A DNA stretch of 64,000 nt. It comes from Dendrophyllia cribrosa. Taxonomy: Eukaryota; Cnidaria; Anthozoa; Scleractinia; Dendrophylliidae. Shown one piece after another: positions 1 to 10,149 of the stretch. The position numbers and the translations under genes are program-made. Position 1 is the stretch's first letter, and each line of letters opens with the position of its first letter. The notes under the pieces were generated by a model. It made no database searches. It had not been told where the DNA came from and saw only the letters and a program-made list of their open reading frames with translations. The stretch spans positions 17,127,639 to 17,191,638 of the forward strand of contig JAJLRJ010000006.1 in NCBI GenBank assembly GCA_024195265.1, given 5' to 3'.

Positions 1-619
1 TTTCTTCCTTAACAGTGAGATCACTAGTTGTAACAATGAAAAATCTTGACATTCCATCGTGTTTGACATTCCATTGCCGTTCAGCGCTATCCTTCTTATG
101 CGGATCATTACTTAACAAATCAGATGGCTCTGATCCCTGATCCCACATACGAACTCGTTATTACCCTATAATTACGTCCAACATTCCTAAACTATCACTG
201 TAGATAAAAGAAACCAGAAACATGAGTACTACACCAACATACAACAGAGCTAAGCCTACAAAAAATCACAGCAGTCGTAAACAATCAAATGGACCAATCA
301 GAGCTCGAAGCCATTACATGCCGTCGGCGCCAAGCGCAGGAAAACGCGTGCGAGCAAGTCACGATTGGTTTTGGTTTTACTTCTGATTGGTCGAGAAAAT
401 GGCGCGAGATTTTTTAGCGTTTAAAGCGTAGCAATGCAAAACCAAAGCAATTGTGTGATCACTTTCGACACTCAAAATGAATTGAAAACTGCTTTAACAT
501 TCAAACATTGAAATTCATGGAATTACCGCCGAACATATAAATATCACGTATCCCTCCCTTGCCACCATCTGAACGTCCAGAACAGGCTTTTTTAAAAAGT
601 AGGTTTCTGTAAATTACCG
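1..619. other. Non-coding, nothing recognised
   Basis: No long open frame, no repeat structure and no family I recognise. Composition is ordinary, with a somewhat GC-richer patch near 300-420. Confidence 0.5.
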
Positions 620-659
620 AATTAATAATATACATAAAAAAATACTCAATTCAGATTGG

Positions 660-1150
660 CTAAGTGCAGTGCGGTTCAAGGGTGACACCAGCATCTATAT
701 CTATCTACTTCGGGCACATCCGCACCGATTTAATGAGTTTTCTCCACTCTCCCTTGTCAGACATAATAACTGGGAGTTCCTGTCGTGCCATTCCAGTGTC
801 CCTCTCTAATTGGTCTATGAAAGTTATTGCTGGGATCCCAGAGAAGCAGCTGAGAAGAAGTCTCGCTCTTGCTTCTCCAGCAATGCCCACTGAACTGTAG
901 TCTACGAGTCTGTAGAGTTTTTGAGATGGGAGGTAGATTTCCGCAGAGCCCCTTGTTGGTTATATGATCTTTCCAGCTTTCATTCAATGCTGTTCGTAGG
1001 TGTCTTGTGTTTCAATGAATAGGTATGGAGCCAGCGTATCGCCCTGTAATACCCCAACCAGAAGAGCAAAGAAATCCGTTGCCATCCAAATGCCTTCTTA
1101 AAATCAACAAAGGTAAGAACCGCACTTAGGTTCTTAGCCTTTATGCCTTC
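660..1150 (-). pseudogene. LINE RT palm fragment and C-terminal tail
   Basis: Minus-strand translation from about 1150 gives NLSAVLTFVDFKKAF, the palm motif A region, then, after a frame change, a GVLQGDTLAPYLF-like motif B block. The catalytic YxDD block is not seen, so an internal deletion is likely. The end (987-705) reads RRLQFSGHCWRSK...LLLWDP and a QLERDTGM-like stretch, the usual C-terminus of RTE/CR1-type ORF2 proteins. Two overlapping frames are needed, so at least one frameshift lies within 757-890. Confidence 0.7.
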
Positions 1151-1151
1151 C

Positions 1152-1540
1152 ACTAATGTATTTCCCTTGGGGCACGCATAACGGTATGCGTGTCATATGC
1201 ACAGGAGTGGTATTTATACCACTCCTTGATTCACATTCGTTATTGAAGCCTACCAGTATTCTTACGACGAGGTTGTTCCTCGGGGCTACTTTTCATATCT
1301 GCATATTCTTCTGGCCCAGGTTATTATCATTATACGCACCAGTTATGTACAAATTGTGTTTACGATATACTGCAATCGCAGCATGTATTTCATCTTAGTT
1401 AGAATACATCATATTTATATTGTATCTTTGGTATATGTACACTTTCTGTAGCAATAAAGATTACTGGTGGGCCCTCCTCCAACTCGTGTGAGTGTTACAT
1501 TGGAAATGATTTCTGTGCGGCTAAGCGTAGCGCAAGAGAA
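1152..1540. other. Insertion splitting the LINE RT
   Basis: About 390 bp without LINE similarity separate the two RT fragments. It contains a short perfect palindrome (AGTGGTATTTATACCACT, 1207-1224) and no coding frame. It could be a small non-autonomous element, but I could not define termini or a target duplication. Confidence 0.4.
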
Positions 1541-2135
1541 CAGAAATCTTCTCAGGGTTAGTATCTGAGCAACTGTTGACCTGCCTGTTCGAAATCCGTT
1601 TTGGTTTATACGCAGCAGAGGGTCTAGGTTAGGGCGGATCCTGTTAAGAAGCATTTTATTGTATATCTTAGCAGCTATTGGAGTTAATGAAAGGCCGCGG
1701 TAGTTTTGGGGTACGGTAAGATCGCCTTTCTTGGGCAGGGGAATTATAATGCTCTTTGACCACAGCTCAGGTTTAGCACCATCTTTTAGCGTCATGTTAC
1801 ACACATCCAGTAGTTGATCGTTCAGGGCACCGCTTTTCCAAACTTCAGCAGGAATTTCGTCCATGCCAGATGCCTTGTTATCAGAGTGAGTTGATGCTTT
1901 CATTAAGTTCTCTCATAGTAAATGCATGGGTGTTAATGGGAAGTGTCTCTTGCACGATATTCTTAACTGGATTGGGATCTTCTGTTGCTGGTTGACCCAT
2001 GGTTCTTCCATTTTCCCAACCTCTCCTCTTTTGTTTCACCCTTAAGACGTCCTGAAGCTGTCGAGGTCTTTTTAGTGAGCTCCTTGACAGTATCCCACAC
2101 TCTTTCTGTCTGTTGTTGTACGGCAGCGTTTTCAA
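1541..2135 (-). pseudogene. LINE reverse transcriptase, N-terminal fragment
   Basis: The minus-strand frame from about 1903 to 1541 reads as the fingers region of a LINE reverse transcriptase: DNKASGMDEIPAEVWK, then IIIPLPKKGD, NYRGLSLTPIAAKIYNKMLLNRI and QNGFRTGRSTVAQILTLRR. These are the conserved RT blocks 0 to 2 of non-LTR elements. The upstream piece (1881-2135) in another frame holds the poorly conserved linker before RT. Coding similarity stops abruptly after TLRR at about 1541. The matching continuation resumes near 1150, so the domain is interrupted rather than merely frameshifted. Not a functional gene. Confidence 0.75.
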
Positions 2136-2170
2136 TCTCTGTACATTTCTTAACTATTTAGTCCGTTTGC

Positions 2171-3154
2171 TCCTTGGAGTTATTCCTTTGCCTGTTTTAG
2201 ATTATTCGTATTTGCGGGGTTTGGCTGGCATTTCTTCTTTAAGTAAGCTTTTTTAACTTCTTCCTCTTCTCCTTGACATTTTCGTTCTCCCATGACACTC
2301 GCTTTTTATTCCGTTTCCGTTTAGGAATATACCTCTCAGCTGCCTCTAGTGCAAATGCCAAACCAAAATTAAAATTAAATACCAAATTAAAAACCAAACA
2401 AGAAGAACAAAGTCAGTGGATAAATCTATTATATATTAAATTGTGCCATCTGGCTGATAAAAATAAATTAAAAACCTTCTTAAGGCCTACAATAAGTTAA
2501 TGAAAATGTAAACGTTTATTTGTTTGTAAAACAGTATTTTTGATTGAAATTTTGCCGAGTGTACATAACAGTATTACGATTCTCAGATACTTTTGCCTGC
2601 CTTTAAGGCGTATTGTTGTCTAAAAAAAAACAGCCTGTGATTGATTGAAAATTTCCCGTGGCAATTTATTGAGTTTCTCGCATACATTAAGCCAAACGTT
2701 TACGTTTTATTCAAAAGAGGGCCAAAGTTTTGAATATTTAGTAACGTTCGGCAGGTAAATGAAAATTTTATTCATTGTAACAATCGACGTTATTGAAGGT
2801 TAAGGAAAATGTGAGTTGTAAAGCTGTTTTTCGTTTGTTTGGACGGTTTTTTACATCGAGTTTCGATGTTCGTGCGCTAATCACTCAATCACGAAAAAAA
2901 AATCTGCTTGTTTGCGTTATTTACCCATTTTATTCACGTTTTTAACTCTGAAAACTTAAAAAGCATGTTATATAGATTTCTTTTTTGTTGTTTCAATGAC
3001 CAGTTTAGGTAGCGAAAAACTTCCTCAAGTTATCTTCAGCTTTTCTTCCTTTTTGCCCGAAAAAAAAAACAGTTCAATCGTGATATAAAACAAATAGCGA
3101 TTTTGAGACCTGAATATATTTTTTTCTAACTAGCCCGGCGTAAATATAATGGTA
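2171..3154. other. AT-rich non-coding stretch, nothing recognised
   Basis: AT-rich sequence with short A and T runs and no recognisable protein or RNA. The open frame at 2273-2500 is of low complexity and has no family features. Confidence 0.5.
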
Positions 3155-3280
3155 GTTTCTTGGTGTTGCGGATGGTGTGATCACCAAATGACGTAAAACA
3201 AAAGATTCAAAAGACACTGAACAATACCCACACCACAACACAAAAGCTAACCAGCAATGGCTTCCGCAACACCAAGAAAC
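3155..3280. repeat. Short element with 18-bp terminal inverted repeats
   Basis: An 18-bp sequence at 3155-3172 (GTTTCTTGGTGTTGCGGA) returns as its exact reverse complement at 3263-3280, with about 90 bp between. This is the geometry of a small MITE or foldback element. No clear target duplication is seen. Confidence 0.6.
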
Positions 3281-3656
3281 ACCCAATATAATGAAGTATT
3301 GCCGTCTTAAAAGAGCAATTAGTTTATAAAGTAAATATATATTCTAACTTATTAAACGTGTATTGGACTTTGACATTTTGACATAATCACGAGCAAGCCA
3401 ACCTGTACTCCATTAGTTATATTAATAAAGGTAAAGTGAAAAAATTGTCAATACACATGTCAAATTTTAACAATTTTTCACGAGAATCAAAACGACTTTC
3501 CCCAAATTCGCGTACTTAAGGGCTCCGCCTGTGTGATATTTTCAAATCAATTTATTAAAACACTTTCGAACATTTTAAAATCAGTTGAAATTAACTTCAC
3601 AGGTAGTTTTATGTTATATTAGTTGCCATAGTTTATGTTCGCCTAATTGTTTTAAT
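3281..3656. other. Non-coding flank of the Gypsy element
   Basis: AT-rich sequence without open frames of interest; it ends at the target duplication of the Gypsy insertion. Confidence 0.5.
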
Positions 3657-3661
3657 ATTTT

Positions 3662-3804
3662 TGAAGTGTATTCGCGGGAGGAGCGATGCGACGAACAAAC
3701 AAACAACTACTTAAAGGCGGCCATGTGCTTAACTTAACTATATTTATTCCATACAGTATGCAATTCACTTACATGCGTGACGCGACGTCACGCAATACAC
3801 TTCA
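3662..3804 (-). repeat. Gypsy LTR (3' LTR of the minus-strand element)
   Basis: 143 bp, starting TGAAGTGTATT and ending AATACACTTCA, so its ends are perfect 11-bp inverted repeats. It aligns along its whole length to 7925-8067 in the same orientation. Confidence 0.88.
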
Positions 3805-3807
3805 TAT

Positions 3808-3824
3808 CCCCCCCCCCCCCCCCC
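3808..3824 (-). other. Polypurine tract (17 G on the minus strand)
   Basis: A run of 17 C on the plus strand lies just inside the 3' LTR. On the element's own strand this is an all-G tract in the position of the polypurine primer for plus-strand DNA synthesis. Its length is unusual and probably reflects slippage expansion. Confidence 0.6.
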
Positions 3825-3891
3825 CAGTTAAAAAAACACAGTCCCTACAAGGTCAACCGATTGTTCGGTAGTGTCTGAATGTATGTAGCAA

Positions 3892-4155
3892 TCACAGAAT
3901 GATCAATAAACTCAACCGTAAATCAACACTCAAACAGTACTCTGGGGTTTTCCTTGTGCGCTGAGACCTCCTTGCCTGAGTTCCTGTGTTTGACTCCCCT
4001 GTATTGATGGAAACTTCCTCACTGGCCTTGTTCTCTTGTTTCCTCTCTTCCATGGACGGTCCCGGGTTTTGCTCAACGTGCACAGCCGATTGAATCAGGC
4101 AGAACGTTATCCTCTCTCGAGGGCACGTCATGTCGTTAAAGGAGATAATCCACAT
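3892..4155 (-). pseudogene. C-terminal tail of Gypsy Pol with a 2A-like motif
   Basis: The frame ends with RRSQRTRKTPEY, the kind of basic motif that closes many Gypsy integrase proteins. Upstream, residues 26-33 (4057-4080) read HVEQNPGP, which matches the 2A ribosome-skipping core D(V/I)ExNPGP except that the leading Asp is His. The stretch before it is hydrophobic, as is common in 2A peptides. It follows the integrase in a shifted frame. Whether the motif was ever functional is open. Confidence 0.5.
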
Positions 4156-5302
4156 GCCTACGGGTTATCACCCCATCTTCACACTTGACCGTATATGAAA
4201 GTGGGCCAAGTCTACTTTCAATATGTGCCTTCTTCCATTTGAGCCACGGACTAAAATTCTTAACGAGGACCTTGTCTCCCTCTGCAAATTGTCGCGCTGT
4301 CCTTGTGTTGTCATGCTGCTCCTTCTGTGACAATTGTTGGGTTTCCACGCAATGCCTTACGTCTGGTCGAATGAGATCCAGTCGGGTTCGTAGACGGCGG
4401 TTGAACAGCAACTCTGCCGGTGTAACTACAGTTGTTGTTTGGGGCGTTGATCTGAAGACTAACAAGAAACTGAGTTTGGCATGCTCTGTACCTCCAGATC
4501 CTTCCAACTTCTTTATCACGTCTTTAAAAATACGGACTGATCTTTCCACCAGGCCATTAGACGAAGGGTGCCTAAGGGCCGTTTTCACGTGTAAAATTCC
4601 ATTTTTGGTCATGAAGTTACCAAATTCTTCACTTTCAAATCCAGCGCCATTGTCTTAGACTACCATTTCAGGTAATCCATGAGTGGCAAAAGCTCTTCTT
4701 AGCATCTCTATAGTAGCTGTCGCACTGGTACCGATGTTGGATGTGCCTCAATCTACTTGCTATATGCATCGATCACAATAAGAAATAACTGTCCCATAAA
4801 TGGCCCTGCATGGTCTATGTGGATGCGGGACCACGGCTTTTCAGGTCATTCCCAGGCCACGGATGAAGGGGTGCAGCAGCCGGTGCTGCCCTATGTAGCT
4901 GACAAACTTCACTTGACTTGAACTTTGCTTCAATGTGAGCATCCAGCCCAGGCCACCAAAGGTAGCTACACGCCATATTTTTCATGCTAACTATTCCTGG
5001 GTGGGCGGTGTGCAGGTCCTCCAAAAGCTGTCGCTGGCCCCGAGCTGGTATGACCACGCGGTTTCCCCCGCAATACACATCCACTGTGTGTGTAATTCGT
5101 CTCTCCGTCTCTACAAAGGCTTTACGTTTTTATCAGGGCATTTATCACCCCAGCCCTGCTGAACTCTTCTTAGGACCTGCTGTAGCACGGGTTCTGAGGC
5201 TGTCCAATCCGTAATTGGCAGAACCACTGGCAGAACTTCCAACTGGCTCATCAAGAGTATGGTTTCACCAGGTATGGGGACATTTGCTACTGTATCTGGC
5301 AA
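4136..5302 (-). pseudogene. Gypsy integrase, frameshifted
   Basis: The piece at 5302-5111 is the linker before integrase. The piece at 5084-4815 holds the H2C2 zinc domain region (LHTAHPGIV...SYLWWPGLD...SSEVCQLH; the first Cys of the pair reads Ser). The core between 4814 and 4613 is broken by several stops. The last piece, 4612-4136, carries the end of the core with the catalytic Glu context SSNGLVERSV and the downstream HNP-free C-terminal domain ending RRHVDYLL. The recognisable order is that of a Ty3/Gypsy integrase, but at least three frame changes rule out a product. Confidence 0.8.
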
Positions 5303-5366
5303 AGGTAATTGACTGAGGCCATCAGCGTTGCCGTGTTTACATCCCTCTCGGTAAACAAGTTAATAG

Positions 5367-5759
5367 TCATAGGCCGCCAGAAGTTAAGCCCACCCCAGTT
5401 TGAATTCTCGGTGATACCATGTTTGGAACAGCTTTGTCTGTCTTAAACAGGCCCAAAAGTGGCCTGTGGTCTGCAAAAATCATGAATTTATTACCGTGCA
5501 GATACTGGTGGAACTTCTTGAGTCCGAATATCACCGCAGCTCCCTCCTCATCCAATTGGGTATAGTTCCGTTCTGCAGGTGATAGAGTCCTCGAGACGTA
5601 AGAGATAGGCCTTTCTTTTCCATTGACAGTGTGGGAGAGGAACAATCGCAGTCCGTAAGGTGAGGCGTCACAAGACAACACAAGTTCGTTACTAGGGTTA
5701 TAATGGACTAAAAGATCCGAGGAATTCAACATGTCCTTAGCTCGGTTAAAGGCTTCCAC
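5367..5759 (-). pseudogene. Gypsy RNase H domain
   Basis: A 130-residue open frame on the minus strand with LSCDASPYGL (first catalytic Asp), PISYVSRTLSPAERNYTQLD and the second motif FADHRPLLGLF. These are the standard blocks of the Ty3/Gypsy RNase H that follows RT. It degrades the RNA template during reverse transcription in live elements. The frame is open here but isolated by stops from RT (5990-6485) and integrase. Confidence 0.85.
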
Positions 5760-5989
5760 CTGTCTTTTACCCTATGTCCATTTGCAGTCGTTGGCAAGGA
5801 GTTCATGTAAAGGGCCAGCAAGCATAATAACTCAACATCCCCTGAAAGGCTTGGAGTTTCTTGACATTAGTGGGTGCAGGTTTCTCTTACTTTGCCTTCT
5901 ATGGGTTGTATGCTGTCTCTGTTTATGCGATGTCCCAAATAAATCACCTGATTTTTTTTAAAAAAAACACACTTCTTTAGCTGTAGACG

Positions 5990-6485
5990 GATGCCCGCCT
6001 TGTCTAATCGTGCCAAAACTTCCGTTAGATGCTCCAAGTGCGTGTCTCTTGTCTTGCCCGTCAGAAGAAAGTCATCAATCCGGACTACAACTTTCGGGAT
6101 TCCCTGGAGGAGACTTTCAATCGTGCGCTGGAAAATACCTGGAGCCGATGAAATCCCGTATGGGAGGCGGGTGTATCTAAAGAGACCCTTATGGGTGTTG
6201 ATGACTGTACAGTGTATAATCCTTAAATTCTTTGTCCAGCTCCAACTGTTGGTAAGCCTGGCTTAAATCCAGCTTTGTGAATTTCATACCCTCCCCCAAG
6301 ATTGCATATAAATCTTCGATCTTGGGAATGGGGTAGTTGTCTAGCTGGGCTACTTGATTGATTGTTTGCTTGTAATCCCCATAAATTGTGATAGTGCCAT
6401 CCTCTTTGACAATGGGAACGATGGGTGCGGCCCATTCTGAGAATTCAACAGCTTCTATAGTTTCTTCTTTGACTAGTCGATCCAA
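5990..6485 (-). pseudogene. Gypsy reverse transcriptase, broken
   Basis: The 6485-6189 frame holds RT block 1-3 (EFSEWAAPIVPIVKEDGT, then TKLDLSQAYQQLELD with motif A). The catalytic box lies in another frame near 6062-6090 and reads VVVRIDDFLLTG, that is RIDD in place of the usual YxDD. The LPYG..SAP block lies between. Two frames are needed across the domain, so it is not functional. Just upstream, 6513-6556 is a small tandem of the word AGGCTACAGGC. Confidence 0.82.
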
Positions 6486-6702
6486 TTCTGTCTCATTTTT
6501 TTCACGCAGGGCATAGGCTACAGGCTACAGGCATAGGCTACAGGCCTACAGGCCTTAAAGAATCGTGGGCTCTCGGTGGTTCAACATAAATTTTCGCCTT
6601 CACTCCTTCTACTTTACCCAGACCCTCTTGGAAGACCGAGGAGTGTGTCTCCAATATCTCATTCATGTCCTTATCCATGGTGGCTAAATGGAAAATCTCA
6701 CT

Positions 6703-7092
6703 CTAATCTAAAGAAATGCGCTGAAGCCAGTTACGACCCATTAAGCATGGACCCTCTCCACTGATTACCACAGCTGGTAAACTGCCTTTAAACCCATTGT
6801 ATTCTACTTCCAACTCACATTCCCCCACCACAGGAATGACCTTTCCTGTATAGGTACGCAAAACAGTATTCACAGCATTCAATTTCAACACTCTACCCGG
6901 CTGGGACAAAGTGTGGAAAGTTTTCTCATCGACAACGGTTGTTGATGCCCCAGTATCAATTTCCATGGCGACATTCACTCCATTCACTAGCACTGTCACT
7001 TCGTAAGGGTTGTGGCTTCTACTTGAATTGACACAAAACAGTTGGCCAGCATCCTCATAAAAAACATTTACAACATCCTCTAACTGGAGCAA
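6703..7092 (-). pseudogene. Gypsy aspartic protease
   Basis: A 129-residue frame with VAMEIDTGASTTVVDEKTF, the DTGAS active site of a retropepsin, and downstream PCLMGRNWL, the GRDWL-like block that closes retroviral-type proteases in Gypsy elements. It lies between the gag zinc knuckle and RT, as expected. The frame of this domain is open, but neighbours are out of frame. Confidence 0.85.
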
Positions 7093-7986
7093 ACTACCTT
7101 ACCTCTGCTGCCCTGAAGATTTCCTCTGATCACTTCTGTTCGGTTGAAATCTTGCCTCTCACCCCTCGACTGATTTAGGTTTCGATTTGGACGTCTATCG
7201 GCAATGTGACCTTTTTGCTTGCAATAGTAACAGTTCAGGTCTTTAAACCTGCACGTTTGTGCACTTATGATTCCCTCCACACTGAAAACAAGGAGATTTA
7301 CGCGGTATGCGTCGTCCGTCCGCCCCTTTTTTCCCATTAGTTGTCCCTTCCGCTTCTACAGCTACCTGGGTTACCGCCCCCGACTCCTTCGATTCCTGAA
7401 GCACTGCCATGTTTTGCATAGTGATTTCCATCGTGGTTGCAATTTCATACGCCTTCTGGAAGGTCAATTTCTTTTCCACAAGAAGACGGCGTTGTATCTT
7501 CTTATCCCTAATTCCACGCACAATCCTGTCCCCCTGTACTCACAATGTTCGGCCAAATTCCTCAGCGACGCCACAAAATCTGCCACTGATTCTCCTTCGT
7601 TACGAAAACAGTTGTTGAACCTAAGCCTTTGTACAATTTCTGACGATTTGGGGGCCAAATGATCCTGAATAAGTTTAACCAGCTCCTTGACGACTTTACC
7701 CTGGTTTTTGTGGGGCTAGGAGATCACACATCAACTTGTAAATCTTGCTTCCACATACACTCAACAGGAACGCCCGCCGTTTCGCTTTGTCTTCGGTGGA
7801 CTCATCGCCGATTTTATTTGCATCAAAATAATGTCCTAAGCGCTCCGTGTAATGCTCCCAGGTTTCAGTCTTCTCGTCAAATGCATCTACTCTACTAAAA
7901 TAAGGTTGCCATGTTAAATCCAAATGAAGTATTTTCACGGAAGAAACGATGCGACGAACAAACAAACAACTACTCAAAGCGACCAT
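7080..7986 (-). pseudogene. Gypsy gag with zinc knuckle, in several frames
   Basis: Pieces at 7986-7696, 7658-7464 and 7521-7243 read as a Gypsy Gag (FDEKTETWEHYTERLGHYFDANKI, then GESVADFVASLRNLAEHCEY, then KLTFQKAYEIATTME). At the end, two CCHC-like knuckles appear: CFQCGGNHKC, which lacks the final spacing, and CYYCKQKGHIADR, whose last Cys is replaced by Arg. Gag packages the element RNA. At least three frame changes and the missing Cys mark a pseudogene. Confidence 0.8.
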
Positions 7987-8067
7987 GTGCTCGACTCAAC
8001 TTATTTATTCCATATTAAAGATGCAATTCACTTACGTGCGTGACGCGATGTAACGCAATACACTACA
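7925..8067 (-). repeat. Gypsy LTR (5' LTR of the minus-strand element)
   Basis: 143 bp aligned to 3662-3804, with visible substitutions (for example TTCACGGAAGAAACG against TCGCGGGAGGAGCG). This divergence between the two LTRs shows an old insertion. Confidence 0.88.
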
Positions 8068-8072
8068 ATTTT

Positions 8073-8690
8073 AGATCATGCTTCCAACAATTTTCAGCTC
8101 AAGAGAAGCTATTCATATCCAATGGGAACAACCTTCTTTATACCAATTCAACAGTTAACAGTTAACAGTAAATTTAAAACTTTCTTTATAGTGACACATT
8201 GTCGCGTTTTCTTTTGTTACAGTTTTTTCTCATTAGCATTTCTTTGTACTTATTATAAATTTGCACTTTGTACTTTACGTTTTTAAACTGAAGATCGCAG
8301 AAGAGCTGTCAAAACATGAATTTGAAAATCAAAACTGTTGTCGTTTTTCTTAAACTTAAAACTTGCCTGCTGCTATCCAGACCTTATGTGGTTATCGTCA
8401 TGAAATTATTCACAGTATATTATTCACAATATATTTTCACTTCTGATAAAATGCAGTGCAGTACACAATCTTTTATACACTAGGAATGTAATGAAATCGT
8501 GAAGCCAGATATAATATCCATAAATGAACAGCTACAAGTAATATACTGGAATTCAAAAAGGGTGACAAATTTTACCACGAAATGTGGATTTTAGTAGAAA
8601 TAATTTAGTACCTTTGTAATTTATAAATACACATGCCAAAGTAAACCAGAACCGCGATCCAGCTGCTTGTTGCTCGTCGTGAACTGCTGC
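8073..8690. other. Non-coding, nothing recognised
   Basis: AT-rich stretch between the Gypsy element and the L1-like ORF1. The last part may be the 5' UTR of the LINE. Confidence 0.45.
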
Positions 8691-8732
8691 TTGATCAAAT
8701 AAGGCGATTCATTAATATGTTCTGATCCAAAC

Positions 8733-9321
8733 GGTCGACAACATTGCAACTACAGTTAAAAGGTATGAGAAAGACGTAAAAGATCATGAAAACTACATTA
8801 ATCAACTAGAAGATAGGATCTACGATCTCGACCTGAATCGAGATTTAGTGGAGCAGTACACCCGAAAATATAACTAAGAGGTCTATGGAATTCCAAACAA
8901 ACGCGATGAAAATTTAAAAGATGTAATCATATCGATTGCGACTCAATTAGATGTTGATATTCACAGCCAGGATATCGACATTGTTCATCGCTTACACAAA
9001 AAGCCGCCAGCAATAAAACCCATTATTGTGCGTTTCTCATCACACAGAAAGAAACAAGAATTCTACCAAGCCCGGTTCAAGCTGCGAGATGCAGATTTCT
9101 CCAGTATCCTACCTGGATCGCTCGAGGGCTCCCATTCTATTTTTATTAATGAAAACCTCACAGCGAGAAGAAAGGAGGTTCTGGCTAAAGTTCGCAAGCT
9201 TAAAAAGGAAAAATCCTACCATTGAGTCTGGGCAATGGACGGTAAAATCTTTCTACGTATAGCTGAAGGTACCAAAACCATGCAAATTCACGAAGAAGAT
9301 GATCTAGATAAGTTTAAATAA
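8733..9321 (+). pseudogene. LINE ORF1 protein, two in-frame stops
   Basis: One frame runs from about 8733 to the TAA at 9319-9321. It reads a helical, charged coiled-coil segment (KDVKDHENYINQLEDRIYDL), the sequence VEQYTRKYN, then VYGIPNKRDENLKDV and later IIVRFSSHRKKQEFYQAR and FINENLTARRKEVL. This is the coiled coil plus RRM plus C-terminal domain layout of L1-type ORF1p, an RNA-binding chaperone. Two in-frame stops interrupt it (a TAA right after RKYN near 8875 and a TGA near 9223). It lies about 265 bp before the ORF2 start. Confidence 0.75.
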
Positions 9322-9586
9322 TCTAAACAATTGGTAAGTCTTCAATTAATTTTTATTGGTTTACTAGAGAAAAGCTAAAAGGGTTATTTCTGTTTAACTT
9401 TTACGTAATACCGCTTGTCATCCTAGCACTTATGTATCCCTCTGTATTGAACTTCTTTGGGAAGCTGTTCCGACCTCTAGCTTTCGGAACTGTTATCAAT
9501 TTGCGTGTTCTGCAAAGCGATCCTAACACTACGTTGTGTGTGTATCTGTGTTTTCTGTATTGATGTACTTTTGTGATTTCTCTGAC
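9322..9586 (+). other. LINE inter-ORF spacer
   Basis: About 265 bp without coding signal between ORF1 and ORF2 of the LINE. Confidence 0.5.
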
Positions 9587-9894
9587 ATGTTAGATTTGTC
9601 TAAGTGCAGTTTACTTTCTTTGAATGTTAGAGGCCTAAAAAGCCAACCTAAAAGAAGAAGTATTTTTGGTTATTTGAAGAACCAAAAATGTTTATTTTAT
9701 CTCCTACAAGAAACATATTCTGAACCAAAAGATGAGGCATTGTGGAAAAATGAATGGGGAGGTGGTATTTGTTTCTCCCATTAGACCAATCGTCAGAAAG
9801 GAGTTTGTATTTTAGTTAACCCTTCATGTCCGTCGCCAACTATTACAGTGATCCGGAAGGCAGGGTCGTAATAATCAACTTGATTATTCAAAAG
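9587..9894 (+). pseudogene. LINE ORF2 endonuclease, first part
   Basis: From the ATG at 9587 the frame reads LLSLNVRGLKSQPKRRSIF and LLQETYSEPKDEALWKNEWG, the first two blocks of the L1 apurinic-type endonuclease (the SLNVRG and QET motifs bind metal). A TAG at 9782 and a frame change near 9870 break it. Coding similarity continues to IINLIIQK at 9894, where the Penelope-like element begins. The reading resumes in register at 11365. Confidence 0.75.
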
Positions 9895-9969
9895 GTTAAT
9901 GGATGGGGTTAGTTTCTAGAGAAACTGTGGTGCTGCGTCGGTGGGGGGATGAAACACGAGAATTTAGTT

Positions 9970-9988
9970 TTATCGACTGAGTCGATAA
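9970..9988. repeat. 19-bp palindrome in the Penelope 3' region
   Basis: TTATCGACTGAGTCGATAA is a palindrome around a central base pair and recurs at 52607-52625 in the second copy of this element end. Confidence 0.7.
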
Positions 9989-10020
9989 GGTAAATTAACC
10001 ACCGTAAAAAGATTCAAATA

Positions 10021-10056
10021 GCTGACGTTTCGAGCGCTAGCCCTTCGTCGGAGCGA
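10021..10056 (-). ncRNA. Possible degenerate hammerhead-ribozyme core
   Basis: On the minus strand the sequence reads CCGACGA, a potential stem (GGGC...GCTC), then GAAAC and GTC. Hammerhead cores read CUGANGA, stem II, GAAA, and a UH cleavage site; Penelope-like elements are known to carry such ribozymes in their terminal repeats. The second core base deviates and stem III is not evident, so this is tentative. Confidence 0.25.
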
Positions 10057-10149
10057 ATCAAGGAATTGTGGGTAGTGTGTGGTTTTATATAGTAAGCGGT
10101 GGAGCTACGCTATTGGTGGAAATTTGGTGACGTGAAAAACAAATGTAGA

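Larger units (their letters stand above)
620..2170 (-). mobile_element. Degenerate non-LTR retrotransposon (LINE), 5'-truncated
   Basis: Read on the minus strand, the stretch gives in order the start of a reverse transcriptase domain, a fragment with the FVDFKKAF motif followed in another frame by a GVLQGDTLAP-like motif, and a C-terminal tail with the GHCWRSK...LLLWDP signature. That order and these motifs are those of the RT and C-terminal region of RTE/CR1-like LINEs. The frame is broken several times and roughly 400 bp of foreign-looking sequence splits the RT. The family is not assigned more closely. The 3' limit near 620 is a guess from where similarity to coding fades. Confidence 0.7.
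3657..8072 (-). mobile_element. Ty3/Gypsy LTR retrotransposon, degenerate, with both LTRs and TSD
   Basis: Two 143-bp direct repeats (3662-3804 and 7925-8067) that begin TGAAGT and end with CA bound a minus-strand gag-pol. A 5-bp duplication ATTTT lies outside at 3657-3661 and 8068-8072. The domain order on the minus strand is gag, zinc knuckle, aspartic protease, reverse transcriptase, RNase H, integrase, which is the Ty3/Gypsy order. The LTRs differ at many positions and every domain is frameshifted or interrupted, so the copy is old and inactive. Confidence 0.9.
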
